Shown: piece by piece, positions 9,705-18,808 of the stretch
Numbering within the stretch: position 1 is the first letter of the stretch
Layout of the letters: every line of letters starts with the position of its first letter
Assembly (NCBI GenBank): GCA_001724265.1
Contig: MEDY01000336.1
Coordinates: 1-43,188, forward strand
Length of the DNA: 43,188 bases
DNA from: Rhizaria sp. SCN 62-66
Lineage: Eukaryota > Rhizaria, unplaced
Reading direction: 5' to 3'
Translations under genes and position numbers: made by a program
Notes under the pieces: generated by a model
Told to the model about the DNA's origin: nothing
Database searches by the model: none
What the model saw: only the letters and a program-made list of their open reading frames with translations

Positions 9705-10376
9705 AGCTTTTTATTTCACACCATATTGCTCTTACCGGCATCTTCCTAATCGAATCGTGAGATATAGCTTCGCTTCGCAACTGAAACGTGACATAAGCGC
9801 AGCCTGTGGTTCGGTTGGAAGAGGGGACCGAAAAAATCGGGCTGGCATCAGGCTAGACACGCGTCCTTCTTGCAAATCAGCATGATACACATGGCTCCTG
9901 GGCTTCAGTGAATATTTTCTTTTTAGAAGTGTACTCCCTGCCTTATTTTGCTGGTGGTCAGAGAGACAAGTCACCCGGCCACGGTCATAGAGCACAGCAC
10001 AGCCTTGCTTTGTACTCCGCCTCGTATCTGGCCACCAGCATCCCTCTCATCCCCAGCCACGAGGCAGCTCCCGGCCCGCGCCATCGCCGCAAATACCTCT
10101 CACGCACGGTGTCCGGGTACAACTGTGCTAATCCTCTCTAAATTGCGTTTCTTTATGCCATCATGCCCCATTTTTGCGACGATTTATCGCGTCTTCGTCG
10201 TTCACCTCAAAAAAAGGATTGAAACCACACTCGTGCCTGCCGGCCTCGCGCCGGCCGCCTGCACGCGCCACGCGCAGCTCCCTTTCTGCTGCTTTGCCCG
10301 TCATCGTTGCCACACACTCACCCTCTCTCCTTGCATCCCGTTCTCTTCCCCTGCAGACCCCGTTTTCGTTTCCGCT

Positions 10377-10399
10377 CCCCCCCCCCCCCCCCCCCCCCC
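10377..10399. repeat. Homopolymer of 23 C in the RhoGAP leader
   Basis: Uninterrupted C run about 205 nt before the RhoGAP ATG, inside a C/T-rich tract. The complementary G run could form G-quadruplex and the C run an i-motif. Homopolymers of this length are also subject to sequencing length error. Confidence 0.9.
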
Positions 10400-10603
10400 G
10401 TTCCTCACCGCCTCTCGCTCGCCTCGCTTACCTCAGCGCCCCTCGAGTCCGTCGGCCTGCCCGCGCGCGCGCCCGCCCCTTCCCTTACCTCCGCGGCCTT
10501 CCCACACCCAATTCAGCTCTCCGCGCTCCCCTCGTTCTTTCTCGCTCTCCAGCTGCTCACTTGAAGCGCAGCCCCCCTCCCTCCCCACTTCTCCTCGCTC
10601 ACA

Positions 10604-12823
10604 ATGGCCGAGGTCTACCGCGCCTCTTCCTCTGCGCAGCACCAGCACCACATGCAACAGCAGCAGCCCTCACCGGGCCACTCGCCGGGCGGCCACGCGC
10701 ACGAGTCGCTGCTGTTCGAGATCTTCTGCGTCGTCTACCGCCTCCACGAGTCGTCATGGGTCGTGCTGGGCGGGGCGTCCTGGTCGCAGCTCCATGTCAT
10801 CAAGAACGACACCACGGGCGAGTGTCGCGTCGTCTCCTGGATCCCCGACGCGAACAGCAACGGCAACGGCAACGCGGCTGTGGACCCCTCCGCGATCCCG
10901 CTGGGCCCGCCTGCCGACACGCCCGCTGCGTCAATCCTCTTCCGCTTCCCGCTCACGGCGGCGTGCCACATCAAGCGCAAGTCCTCCGACTTCATCCGCC
11001 TCACGGACCCGGCCGGCACGACCTGGGGGCTCGGCTTCTACGTCAAGGGCGATGCTAGCACGGAGCCCGCGGACTTGCTGCGTGTCCTGACCGCCGCCGT
11101 CGAGGCTGCCACCGCGCGCGCCAAGGCCCGCAAGGACGCCGCGCCCGCCACGCCCGCTCGCCCCGTCCTTGCGCCGGGCAGTGTGAACCACAGCAACACG
11201 ATGCCGCTGCCCGGCGCTGCAGCAACGGCCAGTGCGAGTAGTCCGCAGCAGCAGCAGCCGCTGATGGCGTCGCCCGCCGCGCCCGAGCGGCCGCGGCGCA
11301 CGACGGTCAAGGCCCCCGCCGTGGCCTCTTCCTCGACCACCGTGCCCGTGTCGTCCTTCTTCACGCGCCGCGTCGAGCCCGGCGCCGAGGCCACGAGTCC
11401 CCCCGCGGGTTACCCCACGGGTACCACGGGTCACCCTAACGCCGCCGCGGGTACCAGCCCGGCGACGGCCGGCGGCAGGGTCTCGGACCTCGCCCTCACG
11501 GCCCCCTCGGCCACCGCCTCTGGCTCAGCCTCTGGCTCCGGCTTAGCCTCTGGCTCTAACACTGGCTCTAACACTGGCTCTGGCTCCAGCGCGCTGGCGT
11601 CGAGCGCGAGCGCGAGCGGGGCCAGCGGCGGCAGCGCGGAGCTGGTGCCGACGCCGCACCCGTTCGGCGCGCCCGTCAGTGAGGCCTACGCGGCGACGGT
11701 CGGCACGCTGGGGCTGCTGACGATCTTCCCCGAGAAGCCTGCCAAGCGCGCCACGGTGACGGCGACGCCCGCCAACGCGGCCGCGTCCCCGGCGGCGGCC
11801 GCGGCGGCCACGGCGCGCGCGCGCAAGAGCGGTGGCAAGCCTGGCAGCGCGCACGGTGCCGAGGACGACGACGACGACGACGAGGAGTATGCGATGCTCG
11901 CGGCGGCCGAGATCACCTCGCCCGTACGCGTGTCGCACGACGTGCACGCCAAGGTGGACCCGCAGACGGGCCGCATCCTGGGACTGCCCTCCGACTGGGA
12001 GGCCATGCTCCACAAGCAGTTCGCGGTGCCCCTCCCGCAGGTATGTTCAATGATAATATTTATCTTTGTTATGAGCTATTTGCAAAAAATTGTGATGTGT
12101 TTGTTCTCATATGATAGTTCGATAACACTTTTTTTCACAAATATCTCCACAACTCTCATACCTTTGCTTTCCTCGACATTATCCTTCTCTGCTCCCGCCA
12201 CCGCCGCCGCGCCCCAGGTGGACACGATCGCGCTGTCGCCGTACCCGGGCAAGGTGCCGCGCGTGCTGCACGTGCTCTTCGCGCTGTTGGAGCGCGCGGG
12301 CGGGCTCGACTCCGAGGGCGTGTTCCGCCTCGCGCCCGAAGGCGGCTCCACCGACGCCGTCAAGGCGCGCATCGACGCTGGCGAGCTCATCGGCGCGCGC
12401 GCGCGCACGGATCCGGTGACGGGGCTGCCCGAATTCGGCGAGCACGGCGCCGCCGTCGACACGCTTGCCACAGTCATTAAGGTCTGGTTCCGCGAGCTCC
12501 CCGTGAAGCTGCTCGAGAAGGTGCCGCAGCGCGTCATCATGGAGCTCACGACGCCCGACGAGGCGTGGCAAAAGGTCGTGCGCGCGCTGCCCGAGCCGTA
12601 CAAGTCGACGTGCGCGTACTTGGTGGACGAGTGCGTGCGCGTGACGGCCAACTCGAAGAAGAACAAGATGACCCCGCAGAACCTGGGCATCGTTATCGGG
12701 CCGAACCTGTTCCTGCCCGACGAGACCAACCCGATGAACACGCTGGCGTACTCGCAGAAGGTCGCGCAGTGGCTCAAGCTCGCCATCGAGTTCCGCGTCG
12801 CCAACCCGCAGGCGGAGATCTGA
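10604..12823 (+). CDS. EVH1-CRIB-RhoGAP protein (Rho-family GTPase-activating)
   Basis: Two exons, 10604-12040 and 12218-12823, giving 680 aa; the intron is GTATGT...CCCCAG, 177 nt, phase 0. Residues about 30-170 resemble an EVH1/WH1 domain (LLFEIFCVVYRLHESSWVVL, WSQLHVIKND, a FRFPLTAACHIKR strand, TWGLGFYV). A Ser/Ala/Pro/Gly-rich linker follows, then an acidic patch and a CRIB/PBD motif at 437-471: ITSPVRVSHDVHAKVDPQTG and GLPSDWEAMLHKQF, keeping I, P and the two His of ISxPxxFxHxxHVG. Residues 480-680 are a RhoGAP domain: GVFRLAPEGG with the arginine finger R516, KVWFRELPVKLLEKVP, and KNKMTPQNLGIVIGPNLFLP. It should speed GTP hydrolysis by Rac/Cdc42/Rho-like GTPases, be recruited by active GTPase via CRIB, and bind proline-rich partners via EVH1. 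Stop TGA. Confidence 0.93.
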   Translation: MAEVYRASSSAQHQHHMQQQQPSPGHSPGGHAHESLLFEIFCVVYRLHESSWVVLGGASWSQLHVIKNDTTGECRVVSWIPDANSNGNGNAAVDPSAIPLGPPADTPAASILFRFPLTAACHIKRKSSDFIRLTDPAGTTWGLGFYVKGDASTEPADLLRVLTAAVEAATARAKARKDAAPATPARPVLAPGSVNHSNTMPLPGAAATASASSPQQQQPLMASPAAPERPRRTTVKAPAVASSSTTVPVSSFFTRRVEPGAEATSPPAGYPTGTTGHPNAAAGTSPATAGGRVSDLALTAPSATASGSASGSGLASGSNTGSNTGSGSSALASSASASGASGGSAELVPTPHPFGAPVSEAYAATVGTLGLLTIFPEKPAKRATVTATPANAAASPAAAAAATARARKSGGKPGSAHGAEDDDDDDEEYAMLAAAEITSPVRVSHDVHAKVDPQTGRILGLPSDWEAMLHKQFAVPLPQVCSMIIFIFVMSYLQKIVMCLFSYDSSITLFFTNISTTLIPLLSSTLSFSAPATAAAPQVDTIALSPYPGKVPRVLHVLFALLERAGGLDSEGVFRLAPEGGSTDAVKARIDAGELIGARARTDPVTGLPEFGEHGAAVDTLATVIKVWFRELPVKLLEKVPQRVIMELTTPDEAWQKVVRALPEPYKSTCAYLVDECVRVTANSKKNKMTPQNLGIVIGPNLFLPDETNPMNTLAYSQKVAQWLKLAIEFRVANPQAEI

Positions 12824-13973
12824 GCCCAGGCGGCGACGGCGGCGTGCGCACCCACTGATCATCCCGGCGACCGTTGGGTAAAAGTTTGGTCACGGCACAC
12901 ACAGCGCGAGAAAGGTTACTTAAATGGTCGAGAGTTCTCGTAATTATACGCTGTCTATGTGCGTTCTTATAGTGATGATGTTCGACAAGTAAGTTTAGTC
13001 TCTACTCTATCGTGTATAGAAAAATAAGAAAATGTAAATTGGTTTCTGTTATTGTTTTGATCATAATGTTCAAATGATGTATGATTTGTGTTTTTGATTT
13101 GTGTTTTCCACGTGTGTGTTTGGGAGACGTCAGTGTGTCCGAGAGTGTTCTCGTTGTCAGCAGTCGTGCCTGCTTGCACGTATTTGTTTGGGAGGCGAAG
13201 GCCCTCCCGACCTGCATCAGCATCAGTGCGGCGACGGTAACAACCACACGACCAAGTGCATCAACAATCAACAAGAGCACCAATGATAGTGAGTAATGCA
13301 TGGCTATCACCTCGTCTGGTGACTGGGGACAGGCATGCATGGCTCGGCAAACACAATGGAACTCTTGGCTGACCGCGGCAGAGTGACGATACATGTCGAC
13401 TGACAGTCCATTTGACTGTGTGTCTGTGTGTGGTCTCCGAGCTGTGCTAAGTTGCAGAGTTCCTGTGACAGCTTTCTGCTTTCGTTTGTTGTTATCAACG
13501 TTGTTCTTCGACTTGGTGCCAATGGTTTGTGTGAACCTAGATATCGACGTCATTTGAATACACATGTATTAATTTTCATTGAAGATACGCTTGGAATTTA
13601 CGCGTTTCACGTCGTTTCGTATCTTTGACCACAAATAGCGTTTTTGCTGACACTGGTAGGCTGCGGGCAGGCGACGCGCACCGAACAAAAGCGTTAAGAT
13701 CACATCAATCGACTCGTCACGAACATGTAGAGGTGAATATGTTAGACCCCGTTTTTATTGTGCTATGTATTTTAAGAAATGTGCTCGCTCGATCTTGGGC
13801 ACGATAAAACCCGCTTTGCTCTTGGATCTGGGCAATGTCCGACTGCACTGATGATGCGCCTCGCTCATCGCGTTCCACACTTTTCAAATAGCAACTCATC
13901 CTATAAGAACCACACTAACTAATTGTACACGCACTGCTCTATCTCTTTTTGCTTTGTTATTGCACAGCCTTAG
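12824..13973. other. Intergenic: RhoGAP 3' flank and leader of secretory protein gene
   Basis: AT-rich spacer of 1.15 kb between two plus-strand genes. Open frames of 60-187 codons on both strands overlap each other and lack coding bias. The right end is pyrimidine-rich (13935-13965) and carries GCACAG, then CCTTAG abutting the next start codon. Confidence 0.45.
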
Positions 13974-14750
13974 ATGCGTACCGTCGCTCTCCTGCTCGCC
14001 GTGGCCGCGGCCGTGTTCGCGCCCCTGGCCGCCGTGGCCGCGCCCGCCGCCGCCAACTTCACCTCGTTCTCCGCCTTCTTCAAGGGCGAGTGGGAGGTTC
14101 AGCTCAGCACCGCGCCCGCACTTGCTCCTTCCGCGGCCACGACCGTCTACGCGCCCCTGCTGAGCACGTACACGCTGCACAGCGACAATGTGACGCTGAA
14201 CCTCTTCGGCACATCCTTCGACAACAACACCGCGACGGCCGAGGTTACCAACGTGCAGGCGCTCGCCGTGGACTTTACCGACGCCGCGGGCAACGTTGGT
14301 GCGCTCTCTGCCGACGGCAAGAAGCTCTTCGACTTCAACTTCGTGGTGCACCCCAACGGCGTCGCCATCTCGCAGGGCCCCTGGCTGGCTGCGAAGGACG
14401 CCAAGGACGCCAAGGGGACCGCGATCTACACCTTCACGGCGCTGCCCAACGACAAGTTTGTGCTGGTGGTGATTCCCGCGGGCGGCGAGGGCAGCGCGCA
14501 CACCTTCTCGGGCTCGCGCCGCGTGCCCAAGGCTGACAAGACCTTCTTCCAGCAGTACGGCACCTTCGTCATGATCGGCGTCATGATGGTCGTCAACATG
14601 TTTGTCCAGAACAAGACCAAGCAGATGGGCATGCAGACCCCGCCCGCCGCTGGTGCCGCCCCCGCGGTTGCCGGCGCCCCCGCTGCCCCTGCTGTCGCCG
14701 CGCCCGCGCCCGCGGCCGGCAACAAGACCGCCTCCAAGAAGGCCGACTAA
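13974..14750 (+). CDS. Secretory-pathway single-pass membrane protein, EMC10-like architecture
   Basis: Intronless, 258 aa. Residues 1-23 are a clear signal peptide (MRTVALLLAVAAAVFAPLAA). The lumenal part has N-glycosylation sequons at about 28 (NFT), 72 (NVT) and 84-85 (NNT) and beta-rich sequence (FFKGEWEVQL, LFDFNFVVHPNGVAISQGPW, IYTFTALPNDKFVLVVIPAG). KTFFQQYG leads into a membrane segment at about 195-212 (FVMIGVMMVVNMF), then a short basic/polar, Ala/Pro-rich cytosolic tail. The layout, signal peptide, lumenal beta domain, FFxxY, one membrane helix and short tail, resembles ER membrane protein complex subunit 10, whose human member has KSFFAKYWMYI at this position. The lumenal similarity is too weak by eye to name it confidently. 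The start codon directly follows a CCTTAG. Stop TAA. Confidence 0.8.
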   Translation: MRTVALLLAVAAAVFAPLAAVAAPAAANFTSFSAFFKGEWEVQLSTAPALAPSAATTVYAPLLSTYTLHSDNVTLNLFGTSFDNNTATAEVTNVQALAVDFTDAAGNVGALSADGKKLFDFNFVVHPNGVAISQGPWLAAKDAKDAKGTAIYTFTALPNDKFVLVVIPAGGEGSAHTFSGSRRVPKADKTFFQQYGTFVMIGVMMVVNMFVQNKTKQMGMQTPPAAGAAPAVAGAPAAPAVAAPAPAAGNKTASKKAD

Positions 14751-15284
14751 GGTTTACCACTGCATATTAACTCAAGAATTGCGGCGGATAGTTGGCGATT
14801 TAAGTTATTTTAAGGCGACGCCAGGAATTGGCGGAATACAATAGCTAGTATTTATCAAAACTGGATCGATATGCTTTTATTGTACAGAGATATATCGTGA
14901 AACGCGAACTCCATGACTGGCTGGAGGGGCAGCGCGGGCCCACGGTCAGTCTCGGTCTGCAGTGTTCTTCTTCTTCGGTCCACCGGCATGGGCCGAGAGT
15001 CAAGACGAGGGAGGCCGAGGGGTGGACCGTGTTTTGATTGATACGCTGGTCCCGACGTTTGGCACTTTGTAGTCAAACGCCTTTTTTTTTGGTTTCACGT
15101 TAAGTCAATACTTTTCCGTTTCAAACACACGGCGATCAACGACTGCTTCGCCGCGCTTTGTTGTGCCTAAACAACGCGACTTTTTTAACGTGTTTTAAAG
15201 AGTCACCGCCCCCCTGCCTTTGACCCCAGCGGCGTCCCGCCCTGTTGCCCCCAGCCCGTCCCCGCGTCGCCCGCAGCTGCCATC
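14751..15284. other. Intergenic: leader region of the G-beta gene
   Basis: AT-rich except for a GC-rich island at about 14905-15050 that contains an inverted repeat (listed separately). A GC/C-rich leader ending in CCCGCAG lies 8 nt before the G-beta ATG at 15285. No ORF with coding character. Confidence 0.45.
14976..15029. repeat. Inverted repeat within a GC-rich intergenic island
   Basis: CGGTCCACC at 14976-14984 and its exact reverse complement GGTGGACCG at 15021-15029 are separated by 36 nt. GGCCGAG/GGCCGAGG strings lie between. A transcribed copy could fold into a 9-bp stem. No known RNA family is recognised. Confidence 0.4.
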
Positions 15285-16618
15285 ATGGACGAAGAGTCGC
15301 TCGCGCGCCTGCGCCACGAGGTTGAGACGCTGGAGATGCGCATTGAGCAATCGCGAGAGAAGAGGAAGCGTGAGGAAGGCCTCGACGTCCGTACGTTCAC
15401 TATCGCACACTTAACACGCATGTTATCACCAGAATCGGTTCTCTGTGCCGCTAAAACGATGTTGATTGCGCAATATTTCTCTATTTCTATCGATTTATCG
15501 TGTTAGTTTTCTCATACGTCTTTCCATTCCGTCGAAATGCTCACGCAACCTCCTCGTCGCCAACACTCGTCCTTCGGGTTTTTTGCCTTGCTTTGCTTCG
15601 CGGTATTCTGCCCTTTTCAACTTAACCATAACCCATAGTCGCCCGCGCTGCGCACGAGGCCGGCATCCAGCCCACTGATTGCAACCTGAAGACGATCCGC
15701 ACCCTGTCGGGCCACTTCGGCAAGGTCTACGCAATGGCGTGGAGCAAGAATTCGAAGCAAATTTGCACTGCCGCGCAAGACGGCAAGCTCATTGTGTGGA
15801 ACGCCTTCGCGGCCGTCAAGAACCTCGTCATCACGCTGCGCACGAACTGGGTCATGACATGCGGCTACAGCGCTTCGGGCACGCTCGTCGCCTCGGGCGG
15901 CCTCGACAACATCGTCACCATCCACAAGCTCCCCGAGGGGCTCAGCAACCTCGCTAACAGTAAGAACGGCTCCTCCACGCCCGGCTCCGCCATCATCTCG
16001 GCCGAGCTGGCGGGCCACCAGGGCTACGTCTCCTCGTGCTCGTTCGTGGACGCCGACCACGTGCTCACGGCATCGGGCGACGGCATGTGCGCGCTCTTCA
16101 ACATCACGACGCAGAACCTGCTGATGGAGTTCCGCGGCCACGACAGCGACGTCATGGACATCTCGCTCTCGCCCGACAACCCCAGCATCTTCCTCTCGTC
16201 CTCGGTCGACTCGACGGTGCGCCTCTGGGACACGCGCGTCGCCAACGCGCAGGGCGTGTTCCTGGGCCACGAGGCAGACGTCAACGCCGTCACCTTCTTC
16301 CCCAACGCCACCACCTTCGCCACCGGCTCCGACGACTGTTCGGCGCGGCTCTTCGACACGCGCGCCTACTCGCAGTTCGGCGTCTTCTCCGACTCAAAGC
16401 AGCTCGCCGGCATGACCTCCGTGGCCGTCTCGCGGTCAGCGCGGCTGCTCTTCACGGGCACTGACGCCAACTCGCTGTGCGCGTGGGACACGCAGACATG
16501 CCAGCCCGTGCAGGCCGTCGAGGCGCACGACAACCGCGTGTGCGGCGTCGCCACCAGCCCCGACGGCATGGTCCTCGCCACCTGCTCTTTCGACTACAGC
16601 ACCAAGATCTGGGCCTAA
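15285..16618 (+). CDS. GNB: Heterotrimeric G-protein beta subunit
   Basis: Two exons, 15285-15390 and 15639-16618, giving 361 aa; the intron is GTACGT...CCATAG, 248 nt, and splits a Leu codon. Exon 1 codes the N-terminal coiled coil (MDEESLARLRHEVETLEMRI) that pairs with G-gamma. Exon 2 carries the seven-blade WD40 propeller with canonical G-beta landmarks: LSGHFGKVYAMAWSKNSKQI, AAQDGKLIVWNAF, TNWVMTCGYSASGTLVASGG, LAGHQGYVSSCSF, GHDSDVMDISLSPDNPS, GHEADVNAVTFFPNATTFAT, GSDDCSARLFDTRA and HDNRVCGVATSPDGMVLATC, ending CSFDYSTKIWA where most family members end near KIWN. It forms the obligate beta-gamma dimer that binds G-alpha at the plasma membrane and signals to effectors. Length is near the family's usual 340-360. 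Stop TAA, duplicated downstream (see repeat). Confidence 0.97.
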
Positions 16619-16634
16619 AGATCTGGGCCTAAAG
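16607..16634 (+). repeat. 14-nt tandem duplication spanning the G-beta stop codon
   Basis: The unit ATCTGGGCCTAAAG occurs at 16607-16620 and again at 16621-16634. It contains the last codons (Ile-Trp-Ala) and the TAA stop, so a second TAA lies just downstream. The two copies are identical, implying a recent slippage event. Confidence 0.95.
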
Positions 16635-18808
16635 CAGAGGCGCGTGAACACTGAAGCCGTTGTCGGTTTAAGCACTTAACAAACAAGCGCCAGAGCAAAG
16701 CAAAGCAGCAGTGTGCTGATCCGAGACATTTCTGACTGAGAGAATATGAGCACGCAGCTGAGACGGGGTTGAATACGACAATTATAACTTCCAAGATGGG
16801 ATAACAACTACGAGTATATGATTATTTTGATTGCATTAGTTTTTTGTTTGTTTGTTGTTGTTTTCTTGAATGTGTTTCTTTTTAATAACGGGAACAATTA
16901 CTTCCTCCCTTTGTTCGGTTATTGTCATTCTCTGCTACTACCACCAATATTGTTATCTCGCAATAATCATAACTCGACTCTTCCTCTCGAAGTCGCACTC
17001 TCAAGTCTTTCTTGCGGCTTCGCTCCCCTTGGCCTGGGCCCTCTGCTGCTCTCGTCTCGCCTCGCCTCTCTGTTTTCCTTTGTTTTGTTCGTTCGTTTTC
17101 GCATTTCGCTTTCGCTTCTGTGTCTGTCTTTCTGTCTCTCCATTCTCCCTTATTGTCGCTCTCACACGGTGCGAATATTAACAGTCATGAGCTTAGCAGG
17201 CCAGTACTTCTTGCTTTGTTATGCTTGTGCCATTGGGTGCGACGACATACTGCGTTTTGCGGCAGCTTCAACAAACGTTTACGCCGGTGCTCAAGCTATA
17301 ACGCAACGTGCTTTGTACTTTGTATTTGATCTTTTATGGCTTGTATCTAGTATCTAGTGAAAAAAAATATGTAATCTTGTTTTCTCTTTTGTTTTACTTC
17401 TTTGTCCTTTATGTGTATGTTACCGCTGTCATTGAAGAGTTACGGCAATCGCAACAGCCACATTGTTTTGCTCCTCTCAACTCGCCCCCCTCTGCTGATG
17501 CCAAGCCCCTGTCGTTGCCACTGACGTTGTTGATGTGATCACGTTTGGGTCACAGCCTCAGTTTGCACAACTCACTCGCGACCATCTAATCCGTCCTTAA
17601 CCCTCGCTGCGATCGTGTCTTGAACCGTCGCGCTGCGCGGGCCACGGATTAGCGCAGCACATGCAGTTGTCACCATGCAGTCGACCGTAACACAGCGCAC
17701 ATGCACTCTCGGCTCGCTGACTTAGCGCAGCCAGCCTCAATGTGTTCTTTCATCAGTGTGCCAGGAACAGCAGCAACAGCAGTATCAGCAGTACATGCAT
17801 CGTTTTCCTCGTATTGTCTTTTTGTGACTGTCACTGTTGTTCCGGCATCATAATCTCCCCACTCTCCCCATCCTAATCCTACCAACCAACTCAAACCACT
17901 CAACCAAATCACAATCAAACAGCATTTCATGAATCAGCGCCCTAGCTCTCCTTCTCACTCACGCGTTTTCTCCGATGTGTGGCTGTGCTGGTGCATGTTG
18001 CTTTTCGTCCAGTCTAGTTCTATCCTGCCATGTCTTAATGTCACGCTTCTGCTTGCCTGCTTTGATATGATTTGCTTTGCTTTTTTTTTGTCTTCTTTTT
18101 TAAGTCTTATGTATGTAGAGTTTGTGTATTGTATGTTCTTTTGATCATTTTATTTTTCATTGCTTTCTGTGACGTTTGTATTCCATCTGCTTTGCGATCA
18201 TCCACTTTGTGTTCGTGTGCACTTGTTGCGCAACCATCTCTGTGTCTCGTGTTCAGTGATATGTTTACGTATCTCTGCGCAACGGCCACGGTCGCCATTT
18301 TCGTCGTCTTTGCGCACATATGTCTGTCTATTTACGTAATGTAACAGATCTACATGTGCTTTTTCCCATAGTGTCACTTTTTGTTAAGGAAAACACAGCT
18401 GAGTTAATTCAATCAATCCTTGTCTGCCACTAGTCACTTCAAGTATGTTGTCAAACAATAAACCCGTTATCTATAGCATTTACATTTTCTGCTAACATTC
18501 CCAGTATTATTACAGCGTCATATCTTCTCTGTGGTGAAATGTCCTAATGTAACCAAAAGCTTGCGTTGCAAGTGTGCGGCGGTAGCACCCACTCGAAGCG
18601 AGAACAGAGAAACCGATATGACGATAGATTTGTTCGTGCATGCGTGCTAGATCTTCTTTTCTGGCGGTGTAATTAAACTATTATATTAAATGTTAACGTT
18701 TATATCTGCTCTTCAAAAGCCTACTCTAACCAACGACTATGATGTCCTTTATTATCTTCCCAAAGGTCATCTTCTCTCAATCAACACTTCCCCGCAAGCG
18801 AGAACACA
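16619..18808. other. Long T/pyrimidine-biased intergenic region
   Basis: About 2.2 kb between G-beta and the giant reading frame. The plus strand is markedly T-rich, especially 16820-17420 and 17980-18350. This creates open frames (up to 179 codons at 16818-17357) whose products are only runs of Phe, Leu, Ser and Cys and differ completely from the GC-rich genes. I see no recognisable coding exon or RNA gene. It may hold the promoter or a long leader of the downstream gene, or a noncoding transcript. Confidence 0.45.

Larger units (their letters stand above)
9397..10603. other. Intergenic: PXMP4 3' flank and RhoGAP leader
   Basis: The left part is AT-rich 3' flank of PXMP4 with AATAAA at 9699-9704. 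The right part (about 10240-10603) is strongly C/T-rich on the plus strand and leads to the RhoGAP start codon; it includes an uninterrupted run of 23 C. Open frames here have no family resemblance and arise from the skewed composition. Confidence 0.5.

Noticed and set aside
13002-13565. 187-codon minus-strand open frame between RhoGAP and the EMC10-like gene
   Set aside because: AT-rich codon use, no recognisable domain, overlapping open frames on both strands. Most likely chance.
16818-17357. 179-codon open frame in the T-rich intergenic region
   Set aside because: The product is Phe/Leu/Ser/Cys-rich from skewed T content, overlaps other open frames, and has none of the GC-ending codon bias of real genes here.
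18575-18640. Possible U6-like ACAGAGA box
   Set aside because: ACAGAGA occurs near 18604, but without the AGC triad, flanking U6 sequence or a terminal T run in the right place.
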